A stretch of DNA of 64,000 nucleotides from Gammaproteobacteria bacterium (lineage in GTDB: Bacteria; Pseudomonadota; Gammaproteobacteria; Enterobacterales; Neiellaceae). Below, in pieces: positions 27,796-36,171 of this stretch. The stretch lies in contig JAFOOX010000037.1 of NCBI GenBank assembly GCA_017425245.1, positions 62,001 through 126,000 on the forward strand, given 5' to 3'. Position numbers and translations under genes: made by a program. Under the pieces are notes generated by a model. The model saw only the letters and a program-made list of their open reading frames with translations, was not told the origin of the DNA and did no database searches. The first letter of the stretch is position 1, and every line of letters starts with the position of its first letter.

Positions 27796-28539
27796 TTACC
27801 CGTGCACGTAGGCGTCCAGTCTGGATTGAATGCGCTTGGGGCTCTCCCCCTGACTGAGCGCGAGTATGCCTTCCGCCAACAGCTCTTTGTCCAGCACCTG
27901 CTGCAAGATGATGGCGCGCAGCTTGTGGGCCACTGGCAGAAACAGGATGTTGGCAAAGCCAACACCATAGATGGTGGCGACAAAGGCAGTAGCAATGCCA
28001 CTGCCGAGTTGCCCGGGATCGGTCAGATGCCCCATCGCCTGAATGAGGCCGAGCACGGCACCGATGATACCGAGGGTCGGCGCATAGCCTCCCATCGACT
28101 CAAAAATGCGGGCGGCGCGCAGCATCCGCTCACGATAAAGAATGATCTCGGTATCGAGCAGGTCACGGATGTTGTGCCCCTCTTCACCATCGATCAACAT
28201 GGCCAACGCCCGACGCTCAAAGGGATCCTGCAGCCCGTCCAACTCTCGCTCAAGCGCTAGAAAGCCCTTCTGACGCGCGGTACTGGCCCAAGTCACCACC
28301 GCCTTGCGCAGCTGCGGTTGACGTGATGAAGGCGGATACAGCAACCAAGGCAACAGGCGGATACCAGCGCTGAACTGCGGCCAGGGGGTCTGCAACATCA
28401 CCGCTCCTAGCGTTCCGCCCATGACGATGACAAAGGCAGGCAAGTGAAGCAGCGCTAGGGCACTACCCCCCTCCCACATATGGCCAGCGAGAATGGCCCC
28501 CAGTGCCAGCAGCAGACCGGCCAACGCCAATCTATCCAT
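27796..28539 (-). CDS. motC: Flagellar stator protein MotC (MotA family)
   Basis: Ion-channel stator subunit with four helices. From the ATG at 28539 it is 247 residues: [22 protein letters not shown] and [20 protein letters not shown] form the first two helices, a cytoplasmic loop follows ([34 protein letters not shown] includes the conserved Pro before helix 3), and [24 protein letters not shown] is helix 4. The frame is open 13 codons upstream but those overlap cheB without similarity. Two bases separate it from motD. Confidence 0.9.
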   Translation of the reverse strand: MDRLALAGLLLALGAILAGHMWEGGSALALLHLPAFVIVMGGTLGAVMLQTPWPQFSAGIRLLPWLLYPPSSRQPQLRKAVVTWASTARQKGFLALERELDGLQDPFERRALAMLIDGEEGHNIRDLLDTEIILYRERMLRAARIFESMGGYAPTLGIIGAVLGLIQAMGHLTDPGQLGSGIATAFVATIYGVGFANILFLPVAHKLRAIILQQVLDKELLAEGILALSQGESPKRIQSRLDAYVHG

Positions 28540-29677
28540 TGCCGGCTTCCATGGTGATGCGTTCGGCAAACTGGTCAATACCTATCGATTCGTCGGCCAA
28601 ACCCGCAGCCACCAGCGCCTGGGGCATGCCGTAAACCACGCACGAGCGCTCGTCCTGAGCCCAAATGCGGGCCCCAGCCTGTTTGAGCAGCCGGGCACCA
28701 TCACGGCCATCAGCCCCCATCCCGGTGAGCACGCTGGCCAGCACATTACCGCCAAATACCTTGGCGACCGAGGCAAAAGTGATGTCAACACAGGGTTTGT
28801 AGTTGACCTTCTCACCACCATCGACAATGCGGATGCGGGCATTGCTGGCACTGCCGTCGACCATCATCTGCTTGCCACCCGGCGCCAGATAGGCACAGCC
28901 TGGGCGCAGCACGTCCCCCTCCTGCGCTTCTTTCACCTCAATCTGGCACAGGTTGTTGAGACGCTGGGCAAAGGCCCCGGTGAAGGTCGCCGGCATATGC
29001 TGGATCAGCAGGATCGGCAGCGGGAAATCACGCGGAATGCGAGTCAGAATGGTCTGCAAGGCGACCGGTCCACCGGTCGAGGTGCCAATCGCCAGCAACT
29101 GGTAGCGCTTGCCACTGCGCTTGGCCGCACCCCGCGCCAGGCTGGGGGCCGGGGCGGCATGACTAACGCCAGGTGCGGTCGAAGCGAGGGTTGAGACCAG
29201 CGAAGGCCGCGATGAAGCCAGTGATGGCGTTACTGACGGCAATGCCGCAGGCGGCTCCGGACGGCGCAACGGCATTGCTCGACGCCGGCCAAGCGCCTTT
29301 ACCCGTTGTTGCAGCTGGCGCTTGGCTTCATCCTTGTCTCGCGAGATATCTTCAAAGCGCTTGGGCAGAAAATCCATCGCCCCGGCATCCAGCGCATTGA
29401 GGGTGGCTTGCGCCCCCTCCTGAGTCAGGGAGGAGAACATCAGGATCGGCGTGGGTTGCACCGCCATGATCGCCTTGACGGCGGCAATACCGTCCATCAC
29501 CGGCATTTCAATATCCATGGTGACCACATCCGGACGCAGTTTCTGCACCTTGTCGACGGCATCGCGGCCATTGCTTGCTGTGCCCACCACCTCAAGTTCA
29601 GCATCGAGGTTGAGGATCTCGCTCAACCGGCGACGGAAAAAACTGGAATCATCGACCACCAGGACCTTGATTGACAT
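28532..29677 (-). CDS. cheB: Chemotaxis methylesterase/glutamine deamidase CheB
   Basis: Response-regulator enzyme that removes methyl groups from chemoreceptors for adaptation. The receiver domain (1-120) has the acidic pair Asp9-Asp10 and phospho-acceptor Asp55 (VVTMDIEMP). After a Pro/Ser-rich linker, the catalytic domain (about 192-375) has Ser200 (GTSTGGP), His227 ([13 protein letters not shown]) and Asp323 (GMGADGRDG), the expected triad. 381 residues. It lies 27 bases after cheA. Confidence 0.96.
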   Translation of the reverse strand: MSIKVLVVDDSSFFRRRLSEILNLDAELEVVGTASNGRDAVDKVQKLRPDVVTMDIEMPVMDGIAAVKAIMAVQPTPILMFSSLTQEGAQATLNALDAGAMDFLPKRFEDISRDKDEAKRQLQQRVKALGRRRAMPLRRPEPPAALPSVTPSLASSRPSLVSTLASTAPGVSHAAPAPSLARGAAKRSGKRYQLLAIGTSTGGPVALQTILTRIPRDFPLPILLIQHMPATFTGAFAQRLNNLCQIEVKEAQEGDVLRPGCAYLAPGGKQMMVDGSASNARIRIVDGGEKVNYKPCVDITFASVAKVFGGNVLASVLTGMGADGRDGARLLKQAGARIWAQDERSCVVYGMPQALVAAGLADESIGIDQFAERITMEAGNG

Positions 29678-29704
29678 GCGAATTACTTAGTCTCCTGGCC
29701 CTTT

Positions 29705-31885
29705 TTAGTGCTTCTTCGCGTAATGCTTGAGCAGGCTTGGCACGTCAAGGATCAGGGCGATGCCGCCATCACTGGTGATGGTGGCTCCAGCCATACCCGG
29801 TGTGCCCTGCAGCATGGTGCCAAGGGGCTTGATCACGACCTCTTCTTGGCCAATCAGGCTATCGACCACAAAACCGACCTGCTTGTTGGCCCCCAGCTGC
29901 ACGATCACCACGTTGCCCAGGCCACTGTGGTTGGTACGCTTGTGTGGCTTGCCACGACGGCGCAGCAGCCAGTCTTCAAGATAGAACAGCGGAATCGCTT
30001 TCTGGCGCACGATCACCGTACGCTGGCCATCCACAACTTTGGTCTTGCTCAGATCGAGATTGAAGATCTCGTTAACCGCCGCCAGCGGGAAGGCAAAGGT
30101 CTGTTTGCCCACGACCACCATCAGGGTTGGCAGAATAGCCAAGGTCAGGGGCACCTTGATCTCCATCGTGGTGCCGACACCCTTGGCCGAGTTGATCTGC
30201 ACCGAACCATTGAGCTGGGTGATCTTGGTCTTGACCACATCCATACCTACGCCGCGACCAGAGATGTCGGAGATCTCCTTCTTGGTCGAAAAACCCGGGG
30301 CGAAAATCAGGTTGAAGGCATCTTGATCCGACATCCGCGCCGCTTGTTCGGCATCCAGTACGCCGCGATCTACGGCAATATTCTTCAGCTTCTCCGGGTC
30401 CATGCCGGCGCCATCATCGGAGATTTTGAGGAGGATGTGATCACCCTCCTGCGATGCCGACAGCCTTACCGTACCGACTCGGGTCTTGCCGCTAGCTAGG
30501 CGGATATCCGGCATTTCGATGCCGTGATCCACCGAGTTGCGCACCAGATGGACCAGCGGATCAGCCAGCGCCTCGACCAGGTTCTTGTCGAGATCGGTCT
30601 CCTCGCCTTCAAGCTCAAGGTTGATATCCTTGCCGAGACTGCGCGCCAGATCGCGAACCACGCGCGGGAAGCGGCCAAACACCTTTTTGATCGGTTGCAT
30701 GCGGGTCTTCATCACCGCGCCTTGCAGGTCAGCGGTGACCACATCCAGGTTGGCTACCGCCTTGGACATATCTTCGTCGGCTGACTTGGCGCCAACCAGA
30801 CTGACCAAGCGGTTACGCACCAGCACCAGTTCGCCGACCATATTCATGATCTGATCGAGACGGGCCGTATCAACCCGCACCGTGGTGTCAGCAGCAGCAG
30901 CTTTCTTGTCATCGTCTTTGTCTGCCACAACAGGGGCAGGAGCAGCAACACGCGCTGGCGCCTCAACCTTGCCAGCAACAGGTACGGCAGCCTTGGCCGG
31001 CTCCTCGGCAGCCGCCTTGGCGGCCGCATCATTCGCTCGCGCTGCGGCGTTCACAATAGCCGCGCGCGTGGCGGCAACAGCCGGCCCTTTACCCTTGCCA
31101 TGGAGCTGGTCAAGCAACGCCTCAAACTCATCGTCAGAAATCTCATCACTATCACCCGTGGCAGATGCCGTCGCTGCGGTGCTGCCCTCAGGGCGACCAC
31201 AGTGACGCCCTTTGCCGTGCAGCTGATCAAGCAGCGCTTCAAATTCGTCGTCGGTAATGTCACCGTCCGCCGCTGCCTGCACAATGGCCGCGGCACCCGG
31301 GCCTTTGCCCTTGCCGTGCAGCTCATCCATCAGCGCATCGAACTCCGCATCGGTCATCTCTTCAATACCGCCCTCGGCGCGGTGCTGAACCGCCGCTATC
31401 ACATCAGGATCGGCAGCCGCCTCGACCGCCGGAACGGGTTCCGGCGCTTTTGCCACTACTTTGGGAGCGGCCACCACCGGAGCGGGCTTGCCATCATCAG
31501 GTTCACTGAGATGATGGAGCGCATCCAGCAGCTGCTGGGTTGCCGGGGTTAATGGCGCTTTATTCTGCAACTCAACAAACATGGCATTGATGGCATCCAG
31601 CGCATGCAGGATGACGTCCATCAAATCGGGGGTTACTTGGCGCTTGCCATTGCGCAGGTTGTCAAACACGTTCTCGGCGCCATGGCAAGCATCGACCATC
31701 GCCGTCAGCGACAAAAACCCCGCCCCACCCTTAACGGTGTGGAAGCCACGAAAAATGGCATTGAGCAGGTCGCGGTCATGGGGCTTGTTTTCAAGCTCCA
31801 CCAACTGTTCCTGCAGCAACTCGAGGATCTCGCCCGCTTCGACCAGGAAGTCCTGGAGGATATCTTCATCGACATCGAAGGCCAT
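29705..31885 (-). CDS. cheA: Chemotaxis histidine kinase CheA with a triple linker motif
   Basis: Autophosphorylating kinase at the centre of the array. The P1 HPt domain carries His49 (GFHTVKGGAGFL). Residues 130-340 form a long Ala/Pro-rich linker in which a motif ending LHGKGKGP occurs three times (177-196, 210-229, 249-268). No clear P2 domain is seen. Dimerisation (about 345-400), ATPase (LVHLVRNSVDHGIEMP; DDGAGMDPEKL; GRGVGMDVVK) and CheW-like regulatory domains follow. 726 residues. In Vibrio the equivalent linker contains the LID region that binds ParP, and parP is six genes away in this operon. Confidence 0.95.
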   Translation of the reverse strand: MAFDVDEDILQDFLVEAGEILELLQEQLVELENKPHDRDLLNAIFRGFHTVKGGAGFLSLTAMVDACHGAENVFDNLRNGKRQVTPDLMDVILHALDAINAMFVELQNKAPLTPATQQLLDALHHLSEPDDGKPAPVVAAPKVVAKAPEPVPAVEAAADPDVIAAVQHRAEGGIEEMTDAEFDALMDELHGKGKGPGAAAIVQAAADGDITDDEFEALLDQLHGKGRHCGRPEGSTAATASATGDSDEISDDEFEALLDQLHGKGKGPAVAATRAAIVNAAARANDAAAKAAAEEPAKAAVPVAGKVEAPARVAAPAPVVADKDDDKKAAAADTTVRVDTARLDQIMNMVGELVLVRNRLVSLVGAKSADEDMSKAVANLDVVTADLQGAVMKTRMQPIKKVFGRFPRVVRDLARSLGKDINLELEGEETDLDKNLVEALADPLVHLVRNSVDHGIEMPDIRLASGKTRVGTVRLSASQEGDHILLKISDDGAGMDPEKLKNIAVDRGVLDAEQAARMSDQDAFNLIFAPGFSTKKEISDISGRGVGMDVVKTKITQLNGSVQINSAKGVGTTMEIKVPLTLAILPTLMVVVGKQTFAFPLAAVNEIFNLDLSKTKVVDGQRTVIVRQKAIPLFYLEDWLLRRRGKPHKRTNHSGLGNVVIVQLGANKQVGFVVDSLIGQEEVVIKPLGTMLQGTPGMAGATITSDGGIALILDVPSLLKHYAKKH
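31082..31357 (-). repeat. Three acidic linker motifs in cheA
   Basis: (I/M)(T/S)D(D/A)EF(E/D)AL(L/M)D(Q/E)LHGKG at 31298-31357, 31199-31258 and 31082-31141, 60 bases each. The last two copies are nearly identical in protein; spacers differ in length. Likely CheA LID elements. Confidence 0.9.
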
Positions 31886-31902
31886 CGATCTCTCTCCCCT
31901 TG

Positions 31903-32664
31903 TCAGAAGCCCAAACTGGACAGCAGATCGTCGACCTCGTCCTGGCCGGAGACCACCGAGTTACGGTTGACCGAGTCAACCACCGGCCCTTCTGCGCGCA
32001 TCGCATCGGCCAGCACCACCTGATCAACCTTGGTACTTTCAAGCTTGCTCTGCTTAACCGGAGCACCGAACACCTTGACCAGATTAATCAGGCTCTCTTC
32101 CACTTCGCGCACCAGGTCGATAACCCGGCGGATCACCTGACCGGTCAGGTCCTGGAAATCCTGAGCCATCAACACTTCGGTCATCAGCTCACGCAACTTT
32201 TCCGAATCCTGATCCGATGCCTTGAGCAGGGCATCAAGCTCATGGCACAAGGCTTTGAACTCGCTCAATCCCAGCGACCGTGACATCAGTTTTTCCCAGT
32301 TGGGCAGAACGTCACGGATGCGGGTGTGAAGGTTGTCGGCCAACGGCAAACTGGCTTCCACCGCGTCCATGGTGCGGTTGGCAGCTTCCTCAGTCTTGGC
32401 GATAACGTAGCTCAAGCGCTGTTTGGCGTCGGGAATGTCTTCTGTGGCCAAGGCGCCCAAACGTGGGTCCAGGTGAAAATCGTTAAGGGCGTCATGCAAC
32501 TGGCGGGTTAATTTGCCAACTTCGGCAAATAGCTCAGACGACAACCGATCTGCGCCACTGTTGATTGACCCCAGCAGCACCTCGGCCTTAGTCTGCTGCC
32601 CCTGTTCCAGCAGCGACACAAGCTCCCTCGCTTGCTCAAGCGTAATCATTGGCGTGTTATTCAT
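31903..32664 (-). CDS. cheZ: CheY-P phosphatase CheZ
   Basis: Dephosphorylates CheY-P. The 253-residue helical protein contains the catalytic segment MAQDFQDLTGQVIRR, where Asp172 and Gln176 correspond to E. coli Asp143 and Gln147, and ends with the CheY-binding tail DEVDDLLSSLGF. It lies 35 bases after cheY and 17 bases before cheA. Confidence 0.95.
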   Translation of the reverse strand: MNNTPMITLEQARELVSLLEQGQQTKAEVLLGSINSGADRLSSELFAEVGKLTRQLHDALNDFHLDPRLGALATEDIPDAKQRLSYVIAKTEEAANRTMDAVEASLPLADNLHTRIRDVLPNWEKLMSRSLGLSEFKALCHELDALLKASDQDSEKLRELMTEVLMAQDFQDLTGQVIRRVIDLVREVEESLINLVKVFGAPVKQSKLESTKVDQVVLADAMRAEGPVVDSVNRNSVVSGQDEVDDLLSSLGF

Positions 32665-32699
32665 GCCACGGCTCTCCTGTCATGTGCGGGCCGCGGCAA

Positions 32700-33083
32700 T
32701 CAGCCGATACGCTCGAATATCTTGTCGAGCTTTTCCTTGAGTGTTGCTGCCGTAAAGGGTTTGACGATGTAGCCATTTACCCCCGCTTGGGCAGCAGCAA
32801 TGATCTGCTCCTTCTTGGCCTCAGCAGTCACCATCAGCACCGGCAGGTGCTTGAGCTTGTCGTCTGCCCGGATCGCTCGCAGCAGGTCGATACCCTGCAT
32901 GCCAGGCATGTTCCAGTCGGTGACTACAAAATCAAACTCGCTGCCTTGCAACATCGGCAGCGCCGTGTTGCCGTCGTCAGCTTCGTGGGTATTGTTGAAA
33001 CCCAAGTCTCGCAGCAGGTTCTTGATGATGCGACGCATCGTCGAGAAATCGTCAACGATGAGAATCTTCATATTTTTGTCCAA
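32700..33083 (-). CDS. cheY: Chemotaxis response regulator CheY
   Basis: Single-domain receiver that binds FliM when phosphorylated and changes flagellar rotation. I place the start at a TTG (33081-33083): GGAGG (33089-33093) is five bases upstream, and the resulting [12 protein letters not shown] resembles Vibrio CheY, which begins a few residues before MKILIVDD. The ATG at 33071 is about 18 bases from the ribosome site, too far. With the TTG start (127 residues) the acidic pocket is Asp11-Asp12, the phospho-acceptor Asp56 (VVTDWNMPG), and Lys108 (YIVKPF). Confidence 0.93.
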   Translation of the reverse strand: MDKNMKILIVDDFSTMRRIIKNLLRDLGFNNTHEADDGNTALPMLQGSEFDFVVTDWNMPGMQGIDLLRAIRADDKLKHLPVLMVTAEAKKEQIIAAAQAGVNGYIVKPFTAATLKEKLDKIFERIG

Positions 33084-33103
33084 GGCGCCCTCCGGAGCTT
33101 CCC

Positions 33104-33835
33104 CTAAGCGAACGGCGGACAGTCCCGCCAATACTTCAATCTAGCCTTCAATCGATGCATCGCCTGCGACATGATTTGGCTCACCCTGGATTCACTGACA
33201 TCCAGCACCTGGCCAATCTCTCGCAGGTTCAGCTCTTCATCGTAGTATAGCGACAGCACCAGCGATTCACGCTCAGGCAACGTTGCAATTGCTTGAGCAA
33301 GCGCACGCTGAAATTTCTCATCGGCCACCTGTTCATAGGGCTGGTTGCCATCGAGCTCCTGATCAGCGCTCAAAACATCGTCAGTGACACCCAAATCCTC
33401 GATGCCCACCACTTTGCCAGCACTGATATCGACCAGCATGCTGTGGTAGTCATCGAGAGAAATATCGAGTTTGCGGGCGACCTCGGCGTCGGTGGCATCG
33501 CGCCCCAGGTCCTGGGAAATTTCGTGGATCGCTTCACTCACCATTCGGCTGTTGCGATGCACCGAACGCGGCGCCCAGCCCTGACGACGGATCTCATCAA
33601 GCATAGCACCGCGAATGCGGATACCGGCGTAGGTCTCGAAACTGGCGCCCTTGCCGCTGTCAAACTGACGCACCGCTTCAAGCAGGCCGATCATGCCGGC
33701 CTGAATGAGGTCGTCGAGCTGAACGTTGGCTGGCAGGCGTCCCTTAAGGTGATGAGCAATCCGTTTCACCAGCCCCGCGTGCTGCTCAACGACTTGTTGT
33801 CGTTGTTGCGCCGCATAGGCTGATGCCTTATTCAC
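33104..33835 (-). CDS. fliA: Flagellar sigma factor FliA (sigma28)
   Basis: Directs RNA polymerase to late flagellar and chemotaxis promoters. The GTG at 33835 gives 243 residues starting [13 protein letters not shown], like Vibrio FliA; the ATG 11 codons upstream would overlap flhG by 41 bases. Region 2 ([59 protein letters not shown]) and region 4 ([45 protein letters not shown]) are clear; region 1.1 is missing as expected. It overlaps the flhG stop by eight bases. Confidence 0.95.
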   Translation of the reverse strand: MNKASAYAAQQRQQVVEQHAGLVKRIAHHLKGRLPANVQLDDLIQAGMIGLLEAVRQFDSGKGASFETYAGIRIRGAMLDEIRRQGWAPRSVHRNSRMVSEAIHEISQDLGRDATDAEVARKLDISLDDYHSMLVDISAGKVVGIEDLGVTDDVLSADQELDGNQPYEQVADEKFQRALAQAIATLPERESLVLSLYYDEELNLREIGQVLDVSESRVSQIMSQAMHRLKARLKYWRDCPPFA

Positions 33836-34712
33836 GGATCTCTTCTCGCTCCGGGGCGGGGCGCCCAATTAACTGTTCAATGAAAAACTCGAGGTGGCCA
33901 GAGGGTTGCGCCGGCACTGGCCAAGTCATGGCCCGCGCCGCCAGGGTGCGAAAGGCCAGCGATGCAGCCGAGCGCGGGAAGGCATCGGTGACCACCTGTT
34001 GACGACGCACCGCCTTGCGCACGTTCTCGTCGAACGGGATAGTCGCCACCAGCTCCAGCGCCACATCGAGAAAGCGGTCAGTGACCTTGGTCAGCTTGGC
34101 AAACAGCTCCTGCCCTTCACGCAGGCTGCGCGCCATGTTGGCCACGATTTTGAAGCGGAACACCCCATGCTCACGGCTGAGGATCTTAATCAGGGCGTAG
34201 GCGTCGGTGATCGAGGTCGGCTCATCACAGACCACCATCATCACGTCCTGAGCGGCTCGAGAGAAGCTCAGCACCATGTCGGAGATACCGGCAGCGGTGT
34301 CGATCATCAGCACATCACAGGGGGTACGCAGTTCGCTGAAGGCGCGGATCAGGCCGGCATGCTGGGCCGGGGTCAGTTCGACCATCGATTGGGTGCCGCT
34401 GGCCGCAGGCACAATCATGATCCCTTTAGGTCCCTCGACCAGAATCTCCTCCAGCTCGCATTCGCCGGAGAGGACATGGGAGAGGTTCTTCTCGGCGCGC
34501 AGGCCGAGCAGCACGTCGCAGTTGGCGAGGCCAAGGTCAGCATCAAGCACCAGCACCCGTTTACCGAGTTCTGCCAGTGCCACTGCCGTGTTGATGGTGA
34601 CGTTGGTCTTACCCACGCCCCCCTTGCCGCCAGTGACCGCAATCACTTTAACCAGTCTGGATTTGTTCATGCTTCGCAGGCCACTTGCTTGATCACCGAG
34701 AATACTGCTCAT
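33828..34712 (-). CDS. flhG: Flagellar number regulator FlhG (FleN, MinD-like ATPase)
   Basis: Restrains flagellar number, by stimulating the FlhF GTPase and by binding FlrA/FleQ in relatives. The 294-residue protein has the N-terminal activation motif DQASGLR (residues 7-13, consensus DQAxxLR), then the deviant Walker A GGKGGVGKTN (about 28-37), VLDADLGLANCDVLLG and DTAAGISD, and a C-terminal membrane-targeting-type region. It overlaps flhF by 20 bases. The motif implies that the FlhF-FlhG circuit for one or few polar flagella is intact. Confidence 0.95.
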   Translation of the reverse strand: MSSILGDQASGLRSMNKSRLVKVIAVTGGKGGVGKTNVTINTAVALAELGKRVLVLDADLGLANCDVLLGLRAEKNLSHVLSGECELEEILVEGPKGIMIVPAASGTQSMVELTPAQHAGLIRAFSELRTPCDVLMIDTAAGISDMVLSFSRAAQDVMMVVCDEPTSITDAYALIKILSREHGVFRFKIVANMARSLREGQELFAKLTKVTDRFLDVALELVATIPFDENVRKAVRRQQVVTDAFPRSAASLAFRTLAARAMTWPVPAQPSGHLEFFIEQLIGRPAPEREEIRE

Positions 34713-36144
34713 ACTGCGCCGCCGAGGATCCGCTGTGCGGATCTGTCATCCAAGGATATGCCGGTTCCGGCGACTGTTCCAAAAGTGCATTGGCCATTTC
34801 GACCAATTGCAGACCATCGGCAACTGCCAAGTCCTCTGGAACCCGTTGTCCGTCGGTAAGATAGCTGATCGACAGGGCATTTTGAATTGCGACCCCAAGG
34901 ATTTCACCCAAACTCAGGCATTCATCAACTTTGCTGACTATCAGCCCGGACAGGGCCACACAACGAAAATGCTCCACTGTCTCCTGCATCACCCTGCGCT
35001 GGCCATTGGCCGGCAGCACCAGATAGCTGCGAATATTGGCATTGGTGTCGCGCAGCAGGCTCTCGAGGTGGGCATGCAGCCGTTCATCGCGCTGGCTCAT
35101 GCCGGCCGTGTCGATCAGCACCAGCTTGCGGTTGCGAAAGCGCTGCAGATGCTCGGTCAATTCGTTGGCGTCGTGGGCCACCTTGACCTGGCAACCGATG
35201 ATGCGGCCGTAGGTGGCCAGCTGCTCATGAGCACCGATACGGTAGGTGTCGGTACTGATAAGGGCCACGCTATCGGGGCCATGGGCGCGGGCGAAACGGG
35301 CGGCCAGCTTGGCGATGGTGGTGGTTTTGCCGACGCCGGTAGGGCCAATCAGGGCCACCACGCCACCTTGACGCAGGATTTCATCACGACCAGTGCGCAC
35401 CTGCTCAGCCAGCAGGTTAAGCACCTGCGGCCAAGCCGACTCATGCTGCCATTCTTCAGGCACATAGCAGGCGATCTGCTCGGCCAGATGGTGATCGAAA
35501 CCAAAGCGCAGCAAACGATCGATGAGCATGGCGCGCAGTGGATCGCGGCGTTCCATGTCCTGCCACAGCAGACCCGACAGTTGATGCTGCAACATGCCAC
35601 GCAACTGGCTCAACTCCTGACGCATCTGGCCCAGTTCGTCACCAACAGCCGGGCGACCGAAATTGCGCGGCTGCGGAGGCTGCTCGCTGCCACGCGGGGC
35701 AATTTGGGGAAATTTGACGCTGCGGACGTTGCTCTCATCCGGGCGCGGCAACGGCTTGGCCCCAGACACCACCGAGCGTGGTGCGCTGACGGCCAACTCG
35801 GGCTGCTGCACTTGGCGCGACAGCAACTCCTGCAGGCTGGCAGCGATGGCGCTGGCCTTGGCCTGGGCGTTAACGCCACCAAGCGCGGGCATTTTGCCGC
35901 TGGCCAGTGACACCCGATCCGACGGCAGCTCATCGTCAACCGGCCGACGTTCGGCCAGCGCGGCCTTGGGCGCCACTTTGGCAGCCGCCGGCGCAGGGGT
36001 CGCCTGTGGATCAACTGCAGCCACGATCTCCACCCCTTCGGCAGTTTTCTTGTTAGACAGGATCACCGCATCCGGGCCCAGCAGCTGTTTGACCTCAGCC
36101 AGTGCCGTGCGCATATCTTTGGCTAAAAAACGTTTGATCTTCAT
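34693..36144 (-). CDS. flhF: Flagellar SRP-like GTPase FlhF
   Basis: Places the first flagellar ring proteins at the cell pole. The 483-residue protein has the FlhF N-terminal domain (MKIKRFLAKDMRTALAEVKQLLGPDAVILSNKK), a disordered Pro/Ala-rich stretch, the N domain and a G domain with P-loop GPTGVGKTTTIAKLA, ALISTDTYRIGAHEQL, and the DTAG motif VLIDTAGMSQRD. Followed by flhG with a 20-base overlap. Confidence 0.95.
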   Translation of the reverse strand: MKIKRFLAKDMRTALAEVKQLLGPDAVILSNKKTAEGVEIVAAVDPQATPAPAAAKVAPKAALAERRPVDDELPSDRVSLASGKMPALGGVNAQAKASAIAASLQELLSRQVQQPELAVSAPRSVVSGAKPLPRPDESNVRSVKFPQIAPRGSEQPPQPRNFGRPAVGDELGQMRQELSQLRGMLQHQLSGLLWQDMERRDPLRAMLIDRLLRFGFDHHLAEQIACYVPEEWQHESAWPQVLNLLAEQVRTGRDEILRQGGVVALIGPTGVGKTTTIAKLAARFARAHGPDSVALISTDTYRIGAHEQLATYGRIIGCQVKVAHDANELTEHLQRFRNRKLVLIDTAGMSQRDERLHAHLESLLRDTNANIRSYLVLPANGQRRVMQETVEHFRCVALSGLIVSKVDECLSLGEILGVAIQNALSISYLTDGQRVPEDLAVADGLQLVEMANALLEQSPEPAYPWMTDPHSGSSAAQYEQYSR

Positions 36145-36171
36145 GCCGTTGCCCTCTCAGCCTTGGCCATC

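Noticed and set aside
34735-35910. 391-codon plus-strand frame opposite flhF
   Set aside because: Shadow of FlhF, whose GTPase motifs are intact on the other strand.
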